Shown here in pieces: positions 35,920 to 47,495 of a stretch of 64,000 nucleotides of DNA. Each line of letters opens with the position of its first letter. The first letter of the stretch is position 1. Source of the stretch: Dipteris shenzhenensis (taxonomy: Eukaryota > Polypodiophyta > Polypodiopsida > Gleicheniales); assembly GCA_047967505.1 (NCBI GenBank), contig CM106538.1, one strand, 5' to 3'. The notes under the pieces are model-generated. The model was given only the letters and a program-made list of their open reading frames with translations. It did no database searches and was not told the origin of the DNA. Made by a program: the position numbers and the translations under genes.

Positions 35920-36965
35920 CTCCCCCTCGAGCTCAATCCCAATTCCTGCACACCAAGCAGGTCTCTGAACTTGCGCAGCTTCTCTGCACCCAATGCCTTC
36001 GTGAATATGTCAGCTACCTGATCCTCTGTGCTGACATAAACTAGATCAATAAGACCTAGTAAAACCTTCTTCCGCACATAGTGATAATGCACCTCAATGT
36101 GCTTTGTTCTAGCATGATAGACTGGGTTATTTGCCAAGTGTATATGCTCATGTTGTCACAATAAATGACAACTGGCCCATCTGTAGACTGATGCATATCA
36201 TAAAGTAGCTTATGCAACCAAGCTACCTCACATGCAGCCATTGCTGCACCCCTGTACTCAGCCTCTATGCTCGACAAGGCAACTGTAGGCTGTTTCTTGC
36301 TGCTCCAAGTGACTATAGCACTCCCAAAAGAGAACACATATCCACTAGTAGATTGTCTATCAGAAATACTGCCACCCAATCAGCATCAGTGTATCCATGC
36401 AATTGTATCTGAACCCCAGTCTCATAAAATAGTCCATACTACAATGTGGACTTCACATACTTGAGTATGCGTCTAGCCACATCCAAATGCGGTTTCCTTG
36501 ACCTGTTCTTGCAAATCACCATGCAAGAAGGCATTCTTTACATCCATCTGATGTAAAGACCATCCCTTTGATGCAGCCATAGCAATTACTGCTCTTACGG
36601 TTGCCATCCTTGCAACCGGACTGAATGTTTCTTCATAATCAATGCCATATGTCTGTGCATACCCCTTGACAACTAATCTTGCCTTGTATCTATTCACAGA
36701 ACCATCTGCATTGTGCTTCACCTTATAAACCCACTTACAGCCAATTGCATTCTTGTCTTTAGGCAAAGGCACCAATTCCCATGTAGCATTTGCTTCCAAG
36801 CATCCATTTCTTCATCCATGGCTTTCTCCCATTTTTCTTTTCCCATGGCTTGCTCAAAAGAAGTGGGTTCTAGTTCCTGTATCACTTTGACCATATAGGC
36901 ATAGTGAATGGCTATAAATCCATCATCTTTCAGCCTATCCACAGGATACCTAGCTCTGGTAGACT
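35920..36965 (-). mobile_element. TE4a: 3' part of a Ty1/copia element, broken
   Basis: Plus-strand ctcaaca ending at 35919 looks like an LTR end, followed by a polypurine-tract complement ctccccctcgag (35920-35931). The minus strand encodes RNase H with ADIFTKALGAEKL and [18 protein letters not shown] (35880-36137), then [20 protein letters not shown] (36056-36379). It next carries the N-terminal RT with [15 protein letters not shown] and [16 protein letters not shown] (36473-36799). The rest of the RT, including the YVDD block, is missing between about 36470 and 36480. The 5' side stops near 36965, next to the inverted-repeat element. The outer LTR end was not located. Confidence 0.8.
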
Positions 36966-37253
36966 TGTGTGAGAGGAGGATTACCAGAATTCGAGCGACT
37001 GCATTCGAGCGAGGTGATAGTTCGAGCGAGGAATTTCATAAAATTGACATTCTAGTGTGATGATTTATGTTCAAAAAGTAGCATGGATTGCTTACTTTTA
37101 CAGTTGTTATACTACCATGATATTATGAGGAATCAATTGCCTTACATACAAACAACAATTTTTGAAAAATCTTTTGCAATGTTTTTGTAAGGGTCAAGGA
37201 AGAAGGAGGGGTCAAAGAAAGGGGTTAGAGTATGTGCTTTTCTTGTGAAATTT

Positions 37254-37359
37254 CCATTTTCAAGGCAAAAGATAATGGGAGGAGGAGCCTCCCAAGAGGC
37301 CGCGATCCATTTTCAAGGCAAAAGATAATGGGAGGAGGAGCCTCCCAAGAGGCCGCGAT
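37254..37359. repeat. 53-bp direct tandem duplication
   Basis: The unit ccattttcaaggcaaaagat...ggccgcgat at 37254-37306 is repeated exactly at 37307-37359. The second copy runs straight into the palindrome. Confidence 0.93.
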
Positions 37360-37382
37360 ATCGCGGCCTCTTGGGAGGCTCC
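37337..37382. repeat. Perfect 46-bp palindrome, 23-bp arms, no spacer
   Basis: The arm ggagcctcccaagaggccgc-gat (37337-37359) is followed directly by its exact reverse complement (37360-37382), centred on gat/atc. It is GC-rich in an AT-rich setting and would extrude a stable cruciform. Confidence 0.97.
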
Positions 37383-38764
37383 TTCTGCCAATTTTATTTG
37401 GGCCATAACTTGGTCAATCAAACTCCAAATATGGTCATGTTTGTAGTCAAAACAATCGAAATGATACGAATGAATCCATTTATCATATTAGAGTGTCTAA
37501 ATTCTACAACTTTAGAAAGTTTGTACTTATCTTTGTTTCATCAGAGCTAAACCTTATCAAACTCTTATATTTTCTTAAATTTTTCTCATATAGAGTTCGG
37601 GTCCTTGGTTCTCTCCCTCCCTCCCACAGGTATATACACGGTCATGGACATATGAAGGTGATCCATATTTTATTAGCATCATGGTCATAAGGTGATCAAT
37701 AATTTATTAGCTCCATAGTTTAAACATTTTATTCATGTTATCATTTTGTTTACAAAATGGATCATATCATATGGGTAGCATAAAAATCGACGAGTTACAA
37801 ATCATGGATGATTTTTTCAAGTTAGTTTCGTTATGAATCTAAAATTTTATATTGGCATCGAAAGTATGTATGCCCTAATAAAAATAAATGTTGGAAACAT
37901 TCGTCAGGATTTGAAACTTTTATGTAAAAAAAAGTAAAGTTTCACTAACAAGATTTACATTTTTTTCTTCAAAGTTTAAAAGAAAATATATTAAAAGGTA
38001 CTAAATTCTACTGATATTGTGAAACCAAAAAAAAGGAGCTTCAAAAGTTTTTCCAAGATTTTATATTAATATATGAGCATAGCTTCAATAAAAACATCCC
38101 TGCTACAAATAGTTTTTTGTGAAGGATTTTTATAGGAGGAGCTTCTATATCATGGATGGGACTATTTTTGTTTGTATGTAAGTCCACAAAATAAAGAAGC
38201 CCATTCAACTCACGTGCTACCTTACATAATTTTGAGTGACTACCTTGAGGTGTAGGCATTGCAACATTTCCCCTTTTGTATCTATTGAATGATTTCTAAC
38301 TTGCATGGATTTATTATTTATCAAATAATAGGTTTTCTCTTTGTATGTTGCCAATAAGTTTTCATTTGGTATTCATTATATCATTGCTGACTTGTATGGA
38401 CTTACGAGTTATCTCCAATAGTAGGTTTTATCTTTGTATATTTCCAAGAATCATACAAAAAATAAGTAATAATAATCTCTAATATGGTCATGGAGATTCA
38501 ACCATTTCTAGTAAAAAACTATTGCTACTATAGGTTCAGAAAAAGTTTATCACAAGCATCGCTCGAACTCTGGGCTCACTCGAACGCAGTCGCTCGATGT
38601 TTTGACTTACTCATGTGAGGGAAGAGGGAGCACTCAGAAAGGGATAAGAGGAGACACCAAAAGTGGTGGAGCAAAAGCTACTCCAGCTTATTCCTCTTTC
38701 ATATATATATGAGTATACATGGGCACTGTACAAGTGGGTGGGCACACTGCCCTTTACCCCAACA

Positions 38765-40134
38765 AAAACCTCCCACTTAAAGGTAGTGTGCCTTTAAGGG
38801 AGTATAGTACACATAATACAATCAGCCATAGGCTGAAAAACAAGATGACCAGACCGTCATCCTATGCCCATTGGCACTTTACAATGTGCAAAGTGCATAG
38901 AGGATAAGCTGCTAGCAGACATCAGGTTTGCAAGATAGAAAATGACAAGCTGTAGATGCCTATCAACCAAGATCTCATGCCAGATCTCACTAGGAGAGTG
39001 AACTCTCACCACCACGTGCTCTTGTGCTAAGTCCATAGCACCGAACTGTCACTGTGCAAAGAAAATGTCTCTGTACCACCTGTGACCATAAGCACATGCC
39101 CTAGAATAGACCTCTGCTGGTCTACCCAACCTGCATCACCTACATGCTACTCCTGGAAGCATAAGGACCTTTTGTCCACAACCGCTTCCCTACTGCCAAA
39201 ATCTACCATAATCATGCTACCAACTCCTACTGCAACGAAAGCAAGAACTGGAAGTGTAGCCCCAATGGTAAACATGTGAGAACCAAGTCTCAACACAGTC
39301 ATGGATGCATAAAGTACTATGGCTGCCATATCAACCATAACTTGCTGCTCAATTGATCTGTGATCGTCGAACCTGTAGTGTTTCAAGTATGAAGCCAATA
39401 TAGGCAGTGGAGTACTCAGTAACTTCCCCCTCTCCATACTAAAACAACCAAGTATCTGACAAACATCATCAAGACCATGCAGCTCCCACTGCAAAGCATC
39501 CTTGTCCATAAGGAACCATATGGCAAGTAACCTCAGAAGGATAGCAACCTCTTGAATACTGAGACCATCCTGTCTCACTGCGCATCACATTCTGAGCTCT
39601 CATAACGGTATCAAACCTATGAAGCCAAGCTCGAGGGGATTGCTTCTGGCCATGGAGGCACTTACGAAGCAAACATATCAATGATTCCTGCCCATGCACA
39701 ATATGACCCGAGTCAATAACTGCAGAAACCACATCTGTCCTGGCATAACCAGCCAATGGATCATACCGGGCATCATTAGCCAAGGTATCCTCCTCACCCT
39801 GCATAGCCTCATCCTCATCTCCAAGAGGCACTCTGCATCCTGGGAGTAAATTGTAACTGTCCATAGAATATGCATCAACAATATCCATAGGAGTATAAAC
39901 CTATGGAATACTAGAGACATCTGACCGTCTTTGACCAAAATTAGGAAGTAATCGTGACTGTCCCAACTTTATAACCTGCTCACCATGGGAAAAACCTCCC
40001 ACTCCAAGGGATATTTTCATTCAATGGATGGAATTCTCTCAATCTAAAAACTAAAACTAATCTAGGAATGGGAGCAATCCTAATGAGCTACTAATGAGCT
40101 AAACTAGGAGAGCTAAACCTATGCTCTGATACCA
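38765..40134 (-). mobile_element. TE4b: copia-like internal region, strongly decayed
   Basis: On the minus strand a PBS complement gctctgatacca (40123-40134) is followed by a leader and then frames at 39469-39888. The latter contain an RT trace LLRKCLHGQKQSPRAW (family form: LRKSLYGLKQSPRAW). At the other end, plus-strand ccccaaca|aaaacctcccactt (38757-38778) resembles an LTR end plus polypurine tract. No gag, protease or integrase is recognisable. The sequences flanking the two ends do not match each other, so they are not a demonstrable LTR pair. Confidence 0.5.
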
Positions 40135-40459
40135 TGACAAAACATGCGTGCCTCAGGATCTATGGAGCACTCTAAGGTGGATGGAACCTATGTGGAAACA
40201 TGATGAAGAGAGTGCTCATGACATGTACCTCAAGTCAATTAGGTTCCAAGATAGATTAGCTTGGACTCATAAAGAGAATCTTGAGATAGTGCAAAGTGCT
40301 TGATTGATATTACTTCAAATGAACCTCCTTTTTATAGGTGAGGGTACTTACATCCATTTGCTTGCTCACATGTGGGATATCTCCTCCATGCCATGTAGCA
40401 GCTTGCCCTTTACTCATACCTTTGCTCTACATGTGCTCATGGCACCACAACTCTCAACA
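40135..40459 (-). repeat. Probable LTR adjoining the TE4b primer-binding site
   Basis: Starts tgacaaaacatg directly after the PBS complement. A plausible CA end is ctctcaaca at 40451-40459. Its partner LTR was not found in the window. Confidence 0.4.
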
Positions 40460-40639
40460 CTTGTGCACCCTGGCTACCAGTTGTTCAATTTATTTTGGGT
40501 ACTTTGGAAATCCTCCTTTTGGTATCAATACCTCCCCATAGAAAAGATATGCACAACCTAATAAATGTCTCAAAACTAGTTTTAGATGGACACTAGTAGG
40601 AGAGATGACAAATAGGTATAAGGTGATTCAGTGCTACCA

Positions 40640-43000
40640 TTCTTCTAGCTAAGCTAGCTTGGAAGCCCCTCCATCTATCAGGTTTACCTCTAAATCTATT
40701 TAGGAACCAATCCCCCCTCTCCTTCATGCAACATCAAAACCCATAGGTATACCCAATCGTATGAAAACTTTGCCTTTGGAAAATTTTAACATCCTAGCTG
40801 ATATAATATAATCTGGTCATTACATGACAATGCTACATACCTGTGTTAGAGTGATTTATAATAGAGCCAAAGGCTAAGAAGGTGTCCAAGAATTTTAGGG
40901 CCAAAGTTAAATCTTGAGGAGTATTCCTTAAAGCAAGATTTGTGTCATTTGAAAATTGTTGATTAATCATTTGTTTGCTAGAGTGGAATTCAATACCTCT
41001 AAGAGACCCTTTGTCAACCTGCTCTTAAAATAACCATCCCAAAGCATCAATAGATATTACAAAAAATAAGGGGTCTAAGGGACAACCGTGCCTAATTGAT
41101 CTTTTTATTAGAAAGGGTTGAGTCATTTCCCCATTAACATAGATTTTGGCAAAGGTATTGTTGAAGAGTAATAAGAAGTGAATTTCTTACGAAGACCTAG
41201 GTCTTGATTGGATTGAACTAACAATTCCCAGTTCAATCTTTACATAGGCCTTGTCAAAGTCTATCTTAATGTCCTAATGTGTTTCTTTTGCATACTCATG
41301 ATTGCCTTGTCAAAGGAAACACTAACCTTCTCACCAAGGTAACATGCAAGATTTGCATACACAGCATTGTCTAGAGTCATAAGAATTGAAACTTAATTAA
41401 GTTGAACTGTTTTCAAATGAAAAATTTGTATTAGGTGGCAATGTGCATGAGGAATTGAAAAGGCTAAACAACAAGACAAAACGTGACCTTTAAAAACCCA
41501 AACTTGCTCTGGTAGTTCACAAGTCCAATCTTTAAATATTGGAGGATTACCTAGATATGTATTAGATATGCATAGATACAAAAATAACACCAAATAACAT
41601 TATATGCTTGCAAGAAACTAACACAAATGATGGCAAATCATACAACCCGAAATCATTCCATAGCCATTAGCAATTCCTCTAGCATGAATACTTGCAATCT
41701 ATTAATGATTCAATTGCAATTGGATCTTCACTTGTGCATCAACATAGAGACATATCAATTATAGGAATCGAAATATCATAAACTGCCCACCTATATCAAA
41801 CTATAAATTATGTATGAACTACACAAAAAAACACATTTGCACAAAAAAAGACAAACATCGACATTATAGTTCCATACTCTTCAATATTCATGTGATGGAT
41901 AAAACACTTAGTCAAGAGATGTGTATCCACTACACCTACCCATCTCCATGAGTGCATGTGTCTAAAATAATTCTTAGCTATGATAATCATTTTTGCCATA
42001 TTGTAACTACTTGCGTATTCGACAAGAATGGTCACTTATGACTCTCTTATGTCCTAATGTGTTTCTTTTGCATACTCACAACCGTCAAAGTCTGTCATAG
42101 GCCTTGTCAAAGTCTATCTTAAGAAAGCATATGTCCTAATGTGTTTCTTTTGCATAATCACAACCTCCCCACACATTTATGATTGCCTCAAGAAGTTGTC
42201 TCCTTTTATTAAAATCTTTCTGTTCCTATAGGATCCATTTGTCCATTTTGTTATTGAGCCTTAAGGATAAAGCATTAGCAAATATCTTATAATCACAATT
42301 TCACATTTAATAGGCCTCCAATTTCTTGAACGAGATTTATCACCCTCTTTAGGTATGAGTTCAATTGCTCCACCATTTTTAATTACTCCACCTTTTAGGT
42401 GAAAGGGAGTTGTTCTAAATTTAATCTTTCCTTCCAATATTTCAATAGGCATGGACATACTGTGTCCCACAAGCATTCATAAAATTCAAAGTGAAGCCCA
42501 TCTTCGCTAAGCATCTTGCCATCTCCCATTGAGAAAATAGGTTCCTTGAGTTCTTGTATCGACAAATCATTCTCTAGTTGCAATCTATGAATACTAGGTA
42601 TTGTGACCATCTTGGCCTATTTACATTTACTCCTTCCATCTAAAATTTTATCATTATTCTCAGTTATTATACTGAGCAAGCCCTGAAAATGATGAATAAT
42701 AATCTCCATGTCTCTTCATTAGATTCAGACCCACTATATCATCCAAAACATGAGTTTGGTAGGTTTTTATAAACTAAAGATTTCTCCTTAAAAATGCCCC
42801 CATTTCTATTGACATTAACAAGGGTATCAAGGAGCTCTTGGCAACATCTAGTTTTACATATATTTGAGGATTTCCCATAAGTTTGATAAATTGTTCTTTT
42901 CTACACCTACAATTTCCCCTAAGATTCTGCAAAGATTAGCTACTTGGAGGGACAAGGGAAAAGGGGAGATTTGGTAATTCAACCTAGTAGTAGACCTGGG
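40640..43000 (-). pseudogene. Decayed LINE (non-LTR) reverse transcriptase
   Basis: Minus-strand fragments in several frames follow LINE RT order. First is LSIQELKEPIFSMGDGKML...DGLHFEFYECLW (42395-42610), then ELIPKEGDKSRSRNWRPI (about 42300-42350) and YKIFANALSLRLNN (about 42240-42290). Next come KIDFDKAY (about 42105), RSIRHGCPLDPLFFVISIDAL (about 41040-41110) and an FSNDT block in place of F(A/V)DDT (about 40935). Many stops and frameshifts are present. About 700 bp of unrelated sequence (roughly 41340-42050) separates duplicated pieces around a gtcctaatgtgtttcttttg motif (41271, about 42051, about 42131), so the relic has been rearranged. Confidence 0.75.
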
Positions 43001-44307
43001 CCTATTTGCATTTAAGTCTTCTGACCAAAATTACAAGTAAAGAGGCTAATTTCTATTGGTTTATAGCCCTTGATGCAAAGAAACATAAGCCATTACCTCT
43101 CTTTCAAATAAAAAGAAATAAAGTTCTTTCCTTAAAAATATAAAATTTATCACAATAAGGCCTCTTTTAATCCAATTTGTTATAAGCCAATTCTTTAGAA
43201 AGGTAGCAAGGGGTCTAGCACCAGGAAGGAAAGTAATCAATACATGCATTGATAACCAATCAATCAACATCTCGTGAAGATCTTCATCCAAGAAAGTAGA
43301 AAACTTAACTTTTGAATATGGTTCTTCCTCCTTTTGATATTCCTTGCTCTCTTCACATATCTTTCATGGAAACTTTTGTACTTAGTTCCACATTCATGGG
43401 ATTGCGCTTCATTTGTGGTCGGCTGAGATGCCTTGTTCCTAGGAATGTTCAACTCATCGATTCCCTATTGAGATGATTTCTCTTTTGGAATGATTTGAAG
43501 GGATGTTCTTGGTATGTGTAGCACTCTCTTCTTCCAAGCTTTGAGGGCTCTTCTTGGTAAAATTTCTTGGTGCTCCATTGGAGTGTTCTAGTTCTCCTTG
43601 TTCCTTTGTCTCCATGGCCACCTATTCTTCTATGGGATTCATGAAATTGGTTGTTATATTTTCCATGGCAATCTTTTTCTCCATCTCTTTATTGTTCATT
43701 TCTTGCATGGTATTTCTTTTGGGTTGGTCCTCCAAAATCTCCTAGGAGGCTTCTCCACATATCTCCTCCCTCTGAGCTGGGAGTATGAGATTAGTTCCAA
43801 GAAAAGGGGGGAGAGAAGAGACCTCCTTTAATACCCACTTGTAAGAGATCAAAATGTATTTTGATGTGCTTTTAGCACAACAGATTTATCTATATCTGTC
43901 CTACTTTTAAAAGATTTGCTTTGGTCATCTTCCTTTTTTTGAACATGCAGAGTGGGTATGTACCACAAATTTGTGCATCGGTATACTTATACCATATAGG
44001 TGTAGACTTTCGATAATACAATTAGTCATACTTAAAAAGTTTTTTAAGGATAAGAAATAATTTTTATGGTGGGACATGCACATATTCTCATTTTTAAACA
44101 TGCATGCGTTTCAAAAAATTGTGCATTGGTATGCTCAAATCATACCTCTATGTGTCTCGATGGTCAAGAACCTATGCAAGGACCTTCAAACAAGTAGGGG
44201 CATTATAATGGTCGAGATCCCTCATGGTTTCTATCATTTTTATGGTGGGACATCAATTATATATTGGAACATGCACAATTTTTAATTTTGAGCATGTAGT
44301 GTGGGAT
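43001..44307. other. No gene supportable; may include the 5' part of the LINE relic
   Basis: Short frames on both strands without recognised domains. Weakly protein-like minus-strand pieces (43061-43452) could be decayed LINE upstream sequence, but no endonuclease motif was seen. Confidence 0.45.
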
Positions 44308-44560
44308 TTCCTAAACCTAAACCCTAAGCTCCATTATCTACACGCTAACCCTAAGCTCCATTATTCCTATAGTCTAATACTAAGCTCCATGGACCCTAAA
44401 CCCTAACACTAAGACTTCATTATTCCTAAACTCTAAGCCTAACCTTTGTTATTCCTAAACCCTAACCCTAAACTTTGTCTCTAAACCCTAAAACTAAGAT
44501 TTGTTATTCTTAAACCCTAGCCCTAAGATTTATAACCTAAACCCTAACCCTAGGCTCCAT
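44308..44560. repeat. Interstitial telomere-like repeat block
   Basis: Repeated aaaccctaaccctaa- and cctaaaccctaa-like words alternate with a roughly 15-20-base phrase (agctccattattcct, aagatttgttattc). The result is a degenerate higher-order unit of about 30 bases over about 250 bp. The core is the plant telomere heptamer CCCTAAA, with frequent CCCTAA hexamers. Confidence 0.85.
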
Positions 44561-44825
44561 AGAAGTTTTTAAGGTATAGTGCAAGTAGTGTTTATTCTAG
44601 AAATCCTTTCCTTTTCTTTTTCAATTGCAAAAGGGGAAGGAAGTAGAGTTTCTTTTGTTCTTTACTAAACTTGAAATAGGCGTTTTTACTTAGGTCTTTT
44701 ACCTCCTTTTAATAAAGATCAAAATTATAATAAAAAGAAAAAAGAGTTTTGTACTTAGGTCTATTACCTCTCTTTAATAAAAGTGACACTTCATTAAAAA
44801 AAGGGTCATGCTCTCATGTTATTTT

Positions 44826-45266
44826 TTTAGTGGAAGAGAAAGGTGGAAGGAAGAGACTAGGAGGAAGGGGAGGAGGGAGAAATTTAGGGGAGAAAAGAGA
44901 GAAGGGAGGAGGAGCGTGAGGAGGAGAAGCAGGGAAAGAGACGGAGGCCGAGGGCATGTGGGGAAGGAGGGAAGGGAAGAGGAGATAGGAGGGGAAAGGA
45001 GAGAGTGTGGCTGTGGCTACAAGATAGGAGGGAAGGGAAGAGTAGAAGAGGGAGGAAAGATGGGGAAAGGAGGGAGGGAGGAAATGTGAAAGGAAACCCT
45101 AAATTCCTAATTTCTCTATATAAACTCTCCTCCCCTTCATTCATTATCCCCTTCAGATTGCAAGGCTTATCTATCAACCTACCATCCAAAACATTTCTAT
45201 GTATGTTGTTATTGTTTTCTTAATAACAATTCAAATTCTCTCTTCAAGTTTTAATTTTTTGAGTGG

Positions 45267-45338
<72 letters not shown>

Positions 45339-45357
45339 AGGGGAAGAGAGACGGGAG

Positions 45358-45415
<58 letters not shown>

Positions 45416-45444
45416 GGAGGCAAGGAGGGAGGGAGGGAGGGAGG

Positions 45445-45500
<56 letters not shown>

Positions 45501-45790
45501 GGACGGAGAGAGAGAGAGAGACTCAAAGGAGGGAGGGAGAGAGAGACTCAGAGGAGGGAGGGAGGGAGGGAGAGAGGGAGTCAGGAAATCACCTGCTTTT
45601 GTGAGAGGTAGGAGAGATAATGGAATAGAAGAGAGGAGGAGAGAGGAATGGAAGGGAAAGGAGGCGATGGGACAGAGAAAGGAGAATGGGAGAGAGTAGG
45701 CAATGGAATGAAAGAGAGAGGTAAGGAAAGAGAGGAGGCAATGGAACGAGGAAAGAGGAATGGAAGAGAGGAGGAGAGAGGATTTCTCAT
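44826..45790. repeat. About 1-kb purine-rich tract with GA and GGGA microsatellites
   Basis: The plus strand is overwhelmingly A/G from 44826 to 45099 and from 45270 to 45790, with a normal AT-rich gap between. It includes (GA)n runs (45271-45338, 45363-45410, 45451-45496) and a (GGGA)n run (45425-45450). Long Arg/Glu and Ser/Leu frames across it are artefacts of the repeat. Confidence 0.95.
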
Positions 45791-45799
45791 TCTCTTCAA

Positions 45800-46447
45800 A
45801 TGTCAATTTTACATTTCCTACACGTTTCTATAAAATTTCAAATTTTATTCTTTTAAGAATTCAAAATTTAGAAATTCAAATTAATTTAAAAAAAAATGAG
45901 CTTTGGTTAGTTATTCATTAAGGAGGCGACTTCCACTTAAGATAGTTATTAGTTCTTTTTTTTGGGCAAACAAATAGTTATTAATTTTAATGTACTCCAA
46001 AAAACTTAGGTCGTTAAACACACACTTATGCTTGTTTAGGATCAAATTAATATTTTATATAAATACAAACTTTAAAATTATATTTTTGGCTTTGTAATAT
46101 AAGTATTTTTTATTATTAACTAAAAATAATATAAACTCTTTATATAAAATAAACTATGTATTTATATTATATTTATAAACATAGGTTTTTAAAACCTATA
46201 TATATATATATGTATGTACGTATGTATATATAATTTTTATATAATAAACCATGTATTTGTATTATTCTTAAAAAATTATTATTTTATAAATAGAAACTTT
46301 AAAATTATGTCTTAACCTTTTGAATATAAGTAATGATACATCATAATCTATCTTAATCTTATAATCTATATAATTATATGTTGATATTATAATATCTAAA
46401 ATTATGCCTTGAAGTCTTATTTTATTTGTAATATATTGAATTAAAAA
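45800..46447. other. Very AT-rich stretch, no gene seen
   Basis: Mostly A/T with a short tatatatatatgtatgtacgtatgtatatata palindromic patch near 46199-46230. Nothing recognisable. Confidence 0.6.
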
Positions 46448-46911
46448 TGATTCAAGAGAGAGATATAGTTCGTAGACTCAAGCTTCTACAATGGAATGCC
46501 ATCATCTTTCATTGTACACTCAACCATTTATAAGCTTGCTTATAGAACATAATATCAACCTCACTTGCCCTTATCTGTTATCTATTGTCACATCACCACA
46601 CCCATAACATACCCTTATCACTTATCTATCGGCAGTCACATCACCACACCCATAACATACATGCCATGTATCACCAATACATCAACACTTTCCCTTAAGC
46701 TCAAAATAAGATTGTAGATGTTAGACTCCTAAAGCATGTTTGAAAGCTGAGATTTGTCCTTTGGGAGTGCCTAAGTAAATATGTCATCTACCTACTCATT
46801 TGCCTTTACATAGATCATGTCTATCTCTCCACTTACCACTTTTCCGCTAATGTAGTGGTAGTGTACTTCTATATGTTTTATGTTGGCATGATATATTGGG
46901 TTCTTGTTGGG
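46448..46911 (-). mobile_element. 3' end of another copia element: LTR, polypurine tract, RNase H tail
   Basis: Candidate LTR 46448-46687 (TG...CA, ending acatcaaca) is followed by ctttcccttaagc, a polypurine-tract complement. The minus strand then encodes the RNase H C-terminus ([18 protein letters not shown]-like, then a broken DIFT...ALP tail). The LTR interior holds a tandem repeat with tcacatcaccacacccataacatac units (about 46590-46665). The rest of the element is gone; sequence past about 46911 is unrelated. Confidence 0.7.
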
Positions 46912-47234
46912 AGGCATAATACTACTGATTTATGACAACACTCTTTTTGCACATGTACAGATTAAATAGATTTAACCTACTCTTAGTTCAAGGAATGGTA
47001 GGGACTTTGGGCTAGAGAAAACCTTCCATGGCTATGTGGGCGCCTCCTTCCTGGTACGAGGGAATTTAGGTGGGTGGGTCAACTAAGCTTAACATCAGTT
47101 CCACTAATCCACGAGGACCAAGAAGAAATGATCACCCACATCAACAAAATGTGGTTCAAGAGAGATGATGAGAGAGTGTGGTCCCAAAGCTTTGCTAAAA
47201 TCTAGGACTGTAATGTCCCGTCGGAGAAGCATTC
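46912..47234. other. No gene supportable
   Basis: Short frames only. The right half may be decayed sequence belonging to the LINE fragment that follows. Confidence 0.4.
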
Positions 47235-47495
47235 TTGCCTGGTATTTGGATGGCCACCAGAGCCAAAAAGGTTGGCAATGGAAATGGATGGTGTAAACAG
47301 TGCAATAGAGCATGGGAAGACATTCGACATTTTTTTTTCAATTTTGTGTTCTCTAGAGAACTCTGGGATCTAGTTCATAGACGTCTCGCTCCCTTACCCC
47401 TTAGTTACTCGGTTATCTTGCTCATGGATTCTCGTAATAAGGTGTTTAATAATGTTTTAATGTGGATACTAAAAGTTTATTTAAATTTGTATGCT
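47235..47495 (+). pseudogene. LINE zf-RVT domain fragment
   Basis: An open frame contains WCKQCNRAWEDIRHFFFNFVFSRELWDLV, matching the zinc-binding domain (C-x2-C ... H-x-F-F ... LW) that follows plant LINE reverse transcriptases. The second zinc-binding half is degenerate (N in place of C or H). Only this fragment is present. Confidence 0.6.

Larger units (their letters stand above)
36991..38597. mobile_element. 1.6-kb element with terminal inverted repeats (non-autonomous DNA transposon candidate)
   Basis: The 39-bp left end (36991-37029, tcgagcgactgcattcgagc...) matches the reverse complement of the right end (38559-38597) at about 33 of 39 positions. Each arm contains repeats of ttcgagcga. 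The interior has no transposase-like ORF. It holds a 53-bp direct duplication and a perfect palindrome. No clear target duplication was seen, so superfamily is unassigned. It lies between broken copia pieces TE4a and TE4b. Confidence 0.6.

Noticed and set aside
38608-38764. Left LTR partner for the LTR starting at 40135
   Set aside because: Ends look LTR-like but the sequences do not align, so a pair cannot be claimed.
45199-45806. Long Arg/Glu and Ser/Leu reading frames of 90-190 codons
   Set aside because: They consist of GA/TC microsatellite translated in several frames on both strands; no non-repeat protein sequence.
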